Shown in pieces: positions 44,569-49,975 of a stretch of 49,975 nt of DNA. Within the stretch, counting starts at the first letter, position 1. Every line of letters starts with the position of its first letter. The notes beneath the pieces are model-generated. The model was not told the DNA's origin and did no database searches. It worked only from the letters and a program-made list of their open reading frames with translations. Position numbers and translations under genes: made by a program. The stretch spans positions 1-49,975 of the forward strand of contig CAKZUB010000108.1 in NCBI GenBank assembly GCA_937921505.1, read 5' to 3'. This DNA is from an uncultured Clostridia bacterium. GTDB lineage: Bacteria; Bacillota; Clostridia; Lachnospirales; Cellulosilyticaceae.

Positions 44569-45915
44569 ATGGGGAAAATAACTTATAGACCAAAGGGGCA
44601 TAATAAAAACCTAGATAATTTCAATCTGAAAAATAGCGACCATAACTATAAAATGGATCAAGTAGAAAGGAGGCTTTCAGAAGAAAGTGATTTGCCAGAA
44701 TTTGAACAAGCAGTTACTGTAAGTCATAAAAAATGTATACTCGATATTAGTAATATGAAACCTATAGGTGATTTAGAATGTGATTATCATATTTATTTAG
44801 AGGATTATGTTTATACTTATTTATATCAATATGCTTTAGCTGATTTATCGATAGAAAGTTCAGCGGTCCTTTTAGGGCAATACTATGCTGAAAATAAAGA
44901 GATTATAGTAAGGGGAATTATTCCTATCCCTATGGACCAGCTAGGTGGAGAAAATGAGTGGATTGATGAAGCAGTATTAAAAGAAGTAGAACAAGAAAGA
45001 GCAGAATATTTTAAGAATGAGAAAATTATTGGATGGATGCATATGCAGCCAGGATATGGCACTATGCTTACAATGAAAGAACTGCGTGAACATAAAAAGG
45101 TATTTGGCGAGATAGATAGTATCTTTATGTTAGTAGATGCTGTAAATAAAATTGAAACGCTTTTTGTATATGAAAATGAAGAACTTAAGGAACAAACAGG
45201 TTATTATATGTATTATGAAAGAAATGAAGAGATGCAAAAATACATGTTGGACCATCCTTTTGTTAAAAAAGAGGCACAGGTCATTGAAGATAGTGTGGTA
45301 AATCAGTTTAGGGAGATTGGTAAACTACGTAAGAATGAATACATGCAAAGAAAAAATGTTAACGCTACTGTTATAATAGCAAGTATTATTCTAATTGCAC
45401 TTACAGCTGTTATTGTAAAGATGAATGATACTAAAAATGATAAAAGTGTTATGTCAGGGCAAGTTTCCAATGTAGCAAGTGGTCTATTGCCTAGTTTAGA
45501 GAATCAAAATGGACAAGAAGAGACTATTCAATTTATTATACAAGAAAGTCAGCAAAGTGCAGAAAGCAATCTTGAAATATCAAATGATAGAGGTGAATTA
45601 CCAATGACAGCAGTAGGCGAAACGATTGAAGAAGAGACAACAAGTCAAGCGCCAATTTCTAATGAATTAGAAATTAAAGAAGAAAGTGAGCCCCAGAATA
45701 TTTCTAAACAAGAACAGAATAAAGAAGTCCAAGCTGCAGAAAAAAATATTAAGCAATATGAAGAATATATAGTCAAAGAAGGGGACACTTTAGCTGATAT
45801 AAGTTATAATAAATATGGTAGTGCGCGCATGTCAAAGGATATAGCGAGGTTTAATGAAATTGGCAATACAGATTATATTCGGGTAGGACAAATGCTTAAG
45901 TTACCGATAGACTAA
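44569..45915 (+). CDS. MPN/JAB-like domain plus membrane anchor plus LysM domain
   Basis: A 448-residue single-pass protein. Residues about 75-230 resemble an MPN (JAB) fold. IESSAVLLGQYY gives the family's glutamate (E96), and GWMHMQPGYGTMLTMKE lines up with the JAMM motif HxHPx6SxxD, except that the second His is Gln160, Ser is Thr168 and Asp is Glu171. One membrane span lies at about 265-284. A low-complexity, Glu/Ser/Gln-rich segment and a C-terminal LysM domain (from about 405: YIVKEGDTLADISYNKYG) follow. Topology predicts the MPN-like part inside and LysM outside, bound to peptidoglycan. Start ATG at 44569 has GGAAGGTGG upstream; a GTG at 44560 is too close to it. Confidence 0.78.
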   Translation: MGKITYRPKGHNKNLDNFNLKNSDHNYKMDQVERRLSEESDLPEFEQAVTVSHKKCILDISNMKPIGDLECDYHIYLEDYVYTYLYQYALADLSIESSAVLLGQYYAENKEIIVRGIIPIPMDQLGGENEWIDEAVLKEVEQERAEYFKNEKIIGWMHMQPGYGTMLTMKELREHKKVFGEIDSIFMLVDAVNKIETLFVYENEELKEQTGYYMYYERNEEMQKYMLDHPFVKKEAQVIEDSVVNQFREIGKLRKNEYMQRKNVNATVIIASIILIALTAVIVKMNDTKNDKSVMSGQVSNVASGLLPSLENQNGQEETIQFIIQESQQSAESNLEISNDRGELPMTAVGETIEEETTSQAPISNELEIKEESEPQNISKQEQNKEVQAAEKNIKQYEEYIVKEGDTLADISYNKYGSARMSKDIARFNEIGNTDYIRVGQMLKLPID

Positions 45916-46020
45916 GAAGAAAATTAGCAATTTTTTAATATTATACTATACAATCAATCAGATAAAAGTGTATGATAAAAGAGATAAAATGATTATAGTT
46001 TTAAATCAGGAGGTATGACC

Positions 46021-47484
46021 GTGAAAGATATACCACTAAAGTGTTTATTTGTATCGAGTGAGGTAGCACCTTATGCGAAAACAGGAGGACTTGCAGATGT
46101 AGTTAGTGCACTTCCGAAAAAGCTTAAAGAGCAGGGGATAGATGCGCGTGTTGTTATGCCCTATTATAGCTCTATAGAAGGGAAATTTTTCGAACATGAT
46201 GAACACTTTTTAACAAGTTATGATGTAAAATTAGGCTGGAGAGTCCAAGGTGTAGGGGTTTATTATGATGATCAAATAGTTCCCACATATTTTTTGAAAA
46301 GTGATACTTATTTCTCGAGACCTGAATTTTATGGGTATAAAGATGATTATGAAAGATTTGCGTTCTTTTGTAAAGGGGTACTAGAACTTATTAGATATAT
46401 AGACTTTGTGCCAGATATTATTCACTGTAATGATTGGCAGACTGGTCCCCTATGTTTGCTTTTAAAAGAAAAGTATAGGTATGACCCTTTATATGCTGAT
46501 ATTAAAACAGTATATACTATCCATAATATGAAATATCAAGGGATATGTGGGAAAGAAGCCTTAGATGTTCTTGAATTATCACTAGATTATATGTCACAGG
46601 AAAAAATCGAATATCATGGAGATGTAAGTTATATGAAAGCTGGTCTTATTTATTCTGATAAGATTACGACTGTAAGTCCAACTTATGCAGAAGAGATAAA
46701 GACATATGAATATGGATGTGGATTAGACAGACTGCTTAGTGAAAAATTATCTTACAAACTTGCAGGAATATTGAATGGGATTGATTACGACATCTATAAT
46801 CCAAAAACAGATCCCAATTTGTATGTAAATTATACATATAGATCTCTTAAAAGGAAAAAACGCAATAAAGCGCTGTTTCAGAAAGAATATGGCCTTGAAG
46901 AAAGAGACTGTATGGTTATAGGTCTTGTCTCTAGAATTACTGATCAAAAAGGTTTTGATCTCATGCAAGAAAATATAGAGCATATTTGGGTAATGGATAA
47001 AATCATGCAGATGGACGTACAACTTGTGATTCTTGGGACAGGAGAAAAAGAATACGAAGACATGTTTAGACACCTAGCTTATAAGTATAGAGAAAGAACA
47101 GGGGTTTTTCTTACTTTTGATGAAGCGCTTGCTCAGAAAATATATGCAGTAAGTGATGTGTTTTTAATGCCATCGCTCTTTGAACCTTGTGGTCTAGGAC
47201 AACTTATAGCTATGAGATATGGTTCTGTACCTATTGTAAGAAAAACAGGAGGACTCAAAGATACCGTTATTCATTACAATATGAAAACCAAAAAAGGAAC
47301 AGGTTTTGAATTTGAAGATTGTTCAGGATACTGGATGTATCGTAAAATTGAAGAAGCTTATTGGTACTATAATGAGCAACCAGAACACTTTAAGCAGATA
47401 CAAATTAATGGTATGAAACAAGGATTTTCATGGGATGATGCAGCAAAAGCCTATATCAGTATGTATCAAGAAATAGTAGAGTAA
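46021..47484 (+). CDS. glgA: Glycogen synthase
   Basis: A 487-residue GT5 glycosyltransferase extending alpha-1,4-glucan from ADP-glucose. The N-terminal FVSSEVAPYAKTGGLADVVSALPK is the ADP-glucose-binding KTGGL motif. IIHCNDWQTGPL and TVYTIHNMKYQG follow; the C-terminal half has SRITDQKGFDL and PSLFEPCGLGQLIAMRYG, the E-x7-E region. Start: the ATG at 46015 abuts AGGAGG, whereas the GTG at 46021 has 7 nt spacing and was chosen. No other glg genes (glgC, glgB) flank it, so it may be a dispersed glycogen/granulose gene. A terminator follows. Confidence 0.96.
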   Translation: MKDIPLKCLFVSSEVAPYAKTGGLADVVSALPKKLKEQGIDARVVMPYYSSIEGKFFEHDEHFLTSYDVKLGWRVQGVGVYYDDQIVPTYFLKSDTYFSRPEFYGYKDDYERFAFFCKGVLELIRYIDFVPDIIHCNDWQTGPLCLLLKEKYRYDPLYADIKTVYTIHNMKYQGICGKEALDVLELSLDYMSQEKIEYHGDVSYMKAGLIYSDKITTVSPTYAEEIKTYEYGCGLDRLLSEKLSYKLAGILNGIDYDIYNPKTDPNLYVNYTYRSLKRKKRNKALFQKEYGLEERDCMVIGLVSRITDQKGFDLMQENIEHIWVMDKIMQMDVQLVILGTGEKEYEDMFRHLAYKYRERTGVFLTFDEALAQKIYAVSDVFLMPSLFEPCGLGQLIAMRYGSVPIVRKTGGLKDTVIHYNMKTKKGTGFEFEDCSGYWMYRKIEEAYWYYNEQPEHFKQIQINGMKQGFSWDDAAKAYISMYQEIVE

Positions 47485-47487
47485 TGG

Positions 47488-47524
47488 AAATATAGCCTCT
47501 ATATAGTATAGGGGCTATATTTTT
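47488..47524 (+). terminator. glgA terminator
   Basis: AAATATAGCCTCTAT (47488-47502) pairs with ATAGGGGCTATATTT (47508-47522, one G-U), continuing into TT. Confidence 0.87.
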
Positions 47525-47558
47525 CCTATGACTACAGTATTAATAGGAGGTAAGTTCA

Positions 47559-48749
47559 GTGGGTAGACAAAAAAGCATAAGGACATTAAGGCGAGCAGTA
47601 AGTGTGCTATTTATTGTACCAATCATCATAGTCATCTATGTACTACTTACTAAAGGCCCATTAGTAGATACCTCTAAATACGTAGTTTTAGAACAAGAAA
47701 AAGACATTATTAGTTTAGATAGATTAAGTTCTACATATATAGGAATCAATAATAAACAAATTGTTAAAGTTACTCAAGATGGTGTAACGGCGTATGACTT
47801 TGATGGGGAAGAATTGTGGTCAGATACATTAACCTTAGACAACTATATTGTAAGACAAAGAGATCCCTATATTGCAATAGCAAACAAGATGGGGAACACT
47901 ATTATGATATTTAGTGATAAAGGAAAACAGGGAGAAGTTACATGTCAAAACCCAATAGCTTATTTTTCCATTAATAAAAATGGAAAAGTAGCTATAATAG
48001 AAAACTTAGACGACTCACATATTGTATCAGCTTATGATAGTAAAGGAAATTCATTAGGTGTGCAAAGAGTAAGTCATATTAAAGAAAAAAATGCAGGCTA
48101 CCCCATAGTAGTAGAGATTTCTCCTAATGATGAACTCTTATTAGCAAGTTATATTGATGTGGATAAACCGGTTCTAACTTCTAACTTACTCGCTATACAA
48201 ATTCAAAAACCAAAGGAGGAAAAAATAGATAATAGTCTATATGGCATAGAACAAAGAGATAACCTTATCTATGAAATAGAGTTCATAAGAGATAATGAAT
48301 GGGTGGGTATAGGTGATAAGTCAATAACTTGGTATACTTTAGATGGAAGAGAAATTGCTAAACAAGAAAATATATTTGCCCATTTTAATCCTTATCTTGT
48401 TAAAGTAAGTAACTACGGCGAGGGTTTTTTGCCTATTATTTCTACAACAGATTTTAATAAGAATACTATACATAAACAAAACGAGCTTTCTTATTTTAAT
48501 GTAAAAGGAGAACAATTCTTTAATATAAAATTAAATGAACCGGCTACTTATTTCTATACTGATGATAGAGGTGTTATTATTGGGCAAAGAAGCCTTTTTA
48601 CAGGTTATAATAAGATGGGGACAAAATTATTTGAGTTCAATACTGCCTTAGATGTAAGTAAGGTGTTTTACGAACCAGAAAGAAAAAAAGGAATTGCAGT
48701 AACTAAAGATAAGGTGATACTATTAAAATCAAAGAAGGAGGGAAAATAA
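47559..48749 (+). CDS. DUF5711 membrane-anchored beta-propeller-like protein
   Basis: A 396-residue protein with one N-terminal membrane span (residues about 12-32) and an external region made of repeated beta strands (DGVTAYDFDGEELWSDTL, SYFNVKGEQFFNIKL, GYNKMGTKLFEFNT), fitting the DUF5711 family and a PQQ-like propeller. Start is GTG with AGGAGG 8 nt upstream. It is followed 2 nt later by the CvpA-like gene, an operon also seen in related Clostridia as I recall. Role is unknown, probably cell envelope. Confidence 0.83.
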   Translation: MGRQKSIRTLRRAVSVLFIVPIIIVIYVLLTKGPLVDTSKYVVLEQEKDIISLDRLSSTYIGINNKQIVKVTQDGVTAYDFDGEELWSDTLTLDNYIVRQRDPYIAIANKMGNTIMIFSDKGKQGEVTCQNPIAYFSINKNGKVAIIENLDDSHIVSAYDSKGNSLGVQRVSHIKEKNAGYPIVVEISPNDELLLASYIDVDKPVLTSNLLAIQIQKPKEEKIDNSLYGIEQRDNLIYEIEFIRDNEWVGIGDKSITWYTLDGREIAKQENIFAHFNPYLVKVSNYGEGFLPIISTTDFNKNTIHKQNELSYFNVKGEQFFNIKLNEPATYFYTDDRGVIIGQRSLFTGYNKMGTKLFEFNTALDVSKVFYEPERKKGIAVTKDKVILLKSKKEGK

Positions 48750-48751
48750 AT

Positions 48752-49441
48752 ATGCTTGATCTCGGTATTGTTTTCATAATCATAGTATTTGGAGCTATAG
48801 GATATTATAAAGGTTTTGTAAAAACGATGATTACATTATTAAGTTCTGTAATAGCTTTTGTTTTATCCTTTTTAATATACCCTATTATTAATACTTTTTT
48901 GAAATTAACACCTATTTATACTTATGTGAATAAGTGGATTGGGAGTAGACTGGCAGGTGTTGAATTTGGAACAGGAATACAAACACAAGGAAATGCTATC
49001 GCAGATAGTATAGGTTGGCTGCCACGGTTTGTTAGTGAACAAATTATAAGAAATAATAACCAAGAAGTTTATAAGTTATTAGAAGTAAATGATGTGGGAG
49101 ATTATGTAGGTGTTTACCTCACTCATATTATTATAAGCATGGTCGCAGTTTTAGTAACGTGGTTAATTTTGAAAATCCTATTAACATTGTTTTTAAACAC
49201 TACAGATGCAATGGTATCACATTTGCCAGTTATATCTACTGTCAATAAAATAGGAGGACTCGGGGTGGGAGTAGCTAAAGGTTTGATAGGTATTTGGGCT
49301 ATTTGTTTAATAATACCTCTTCTTATAACTTATCCTTATTTTTCAGAAATAGAATACTATATAACAAATAGTTATTTAGCACAATGGCTTTATGAAAACA
49401 ATATGATATTAAGAGCATTTAACTCTGTTTTCAACATTTAA
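48752..49441 (+). CDS. CvpA-family membrane protein
   Basis: A 229-residue polytopic membrane protein with four or five helices. The N-terminal LDLGIVFIIIVFGAIGYYKGFVKTMITLLSSVIAF is the CvpA family signature. The extracytoplasmic loop (about 65-120) is longer than in Escherichia coli CvpA, as in many Firmicutes. CvpA is linked to colicin V secretion and to envelope integrity and bile or drug resistance in enterobacteria, but its biochemical role is unclear. It starts 2 nt after the DUF5711 stop, so the two are co-expressed and may form one envelope unit. Confidence 0.85.
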   Translation: MLDLGIVFIIIVFGAIGYYKGFVKTMITLLSSVIAFVLSFLIYPIINTFLKLTPIYTYVNKWIGSRLAGVEFGTGIQTQGNAIADSIGWLPRFVSEQIIRNNNQEVYKLLEVNDVGDYVGVYLTHIIISMVAVLVTWLILKILLTLFLNTTDAMVSHLPVISTVNKIGGLGVGVAKGLIGIWAICLIIPLLITYPYFSEIEYYITNSYLAQWLYENNMILRAFNSVFNI

Positions 49442-49505
49442 AACCAGAAGAAAAATAGAGAAGTCACTTAACTAAAAAAAATGTTATTAAAAGTTTAAAA
49501 AAGAG

Positions 49506-49534
49506 TTGACAAGAGTTAAGTACCATGTTATTAT
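49506..49534 (+). promoter_or_regulatory. Ribosomal RNA promoter
   Basis: TTGACA (49506-49511), 17-nt spacer, TATTAT (49529-49534), about 230 nt upstream of the 16S start, a strong vegetative promoter expected for an rRNA operon. Confidence 0.88.
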
Positions 49535-49763
49535 TAAATACGTCGCTAAGGACAACACACGTTAGCACAAGCGATAGAGGAAAAATGAACATTGAACTTT
49601 GAAAATAGAATAGTAACCATAAAACCAGTCGATTCAAAAGAATTTCATTATGAGATTCGAATCTGTACTTGAATAAGTACAAAACTGTATTTGAGAAAAT
49701 ACAAGTAATAAGTCATAAACATTCTAATGAATGTTAACAACTTAAATGTTGTTGGGCAAACTT
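49535..49763 (+). promoter_or_regulatory. rRNA leader with boxA-like element and stacked hairpins
   Basis: The 5' external spacer has TGAACTTTGAAAATA (49593-49607), like the boxA antitermination element of Firmicutes. It then has four consecutive small stems: 49665-49680 (GAAT loop), 49686-49703 (GAGA loop), 49718-49735 (TAAT loop) and 49736-49753. They may be antitermination or RNase III processing signals. Confidence 0.65.

Positions 49764-49975
<212 letters not shown>

Overview
The window is AT-rich chromosomal DNA from a motile, endospore-forming anaerobe of the class Clostridia. Flagellin, a FliS-like chaperone, chemoreceptors, BofA and YyaC (sporulation genes), consensus sigma-A promoters and strong AGGAGG ribosome binding sites all point there. 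The 5' end of a 16S rRNA gene at the right edge looks like the Lachnospirales, perhaps near Cellulosilyticum; that placement is from memory and was not searched. No prophage, transposase, CRISPR array or tRNA gene was seen.

Layout. 1-2563 (minus): transaldolase and a cut-off transketolase behind a sigma-A promoter, plus a GntR/HutC regulator. 2638-5510: a three-gene minus-strand set (small membrane protein, DUF5685 protein, Cys-rich TPR-like protein) facing a divergent acidic Gly-Cys protein. 5592-8722: alanyl-tRNA editing hydrolase, cytidylate-kinase-like protein and two unknowns. 8926-15095: an exported SLH/GH18 protein, then a sigma-D-type promoter driving a late flagellar operon (FliK-like protein, 45-aa ORF, FliS-like protein, flagellin). 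15259-17891: yaaL-like and bofA, then a methyl-accepting chemotaxis gene broken by three separate lesions. 17892-18455: a non-coding stretch with a cluster of DnaA-box-like sites, a good promoter and a terminator that together outline a short RNA. 18456-22838: an unknown, a flavodoxin-SCP2 fusion, a HIT protein and asnB. 23128-31447: a YesN/YesM two-component system with its own sugar-binding lipoprotein, followed by a galactose-type ABC transporter (mglBAC). 31448-34121: a fossil piece of a chemoreceptor, murG and a soluble chemoreceptor. 34363-41819: pyrG, a DUF368 polyprenyl-phosphate transporter, a FabT-like MarR regulator, an HMA-like protein, mtnN, an unknown membrane protein and pgi. 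41914-43637: niaR and a PTS-IIC-like membrane protein whose promoter carries a near-palindrome. 43651-49441: yyaC, an MPN/JAB-like plus LysM membrane protein, glgA, a DUF5711 protein and a CvpA-like protein. 49506-49975: rRNA promoter, leader with four stacked hairpins, and the start of 16S rRNA.

The best leads are: the NiaR-adjacent PTS-IIC-like transporter as a possible niacin transporter; the MPN-like domain with substituted JAMM ligands joined to an external LysM; the structured short RNA beside DnaA boxes; the DUF5685 protein with two Asp-rich motifs resembling isoprenoid synthases; the triple-lesion chemoreceptor pseudogene; and the direct repeat likely bound by the sugar-sensing response regulator upstream of mglB.
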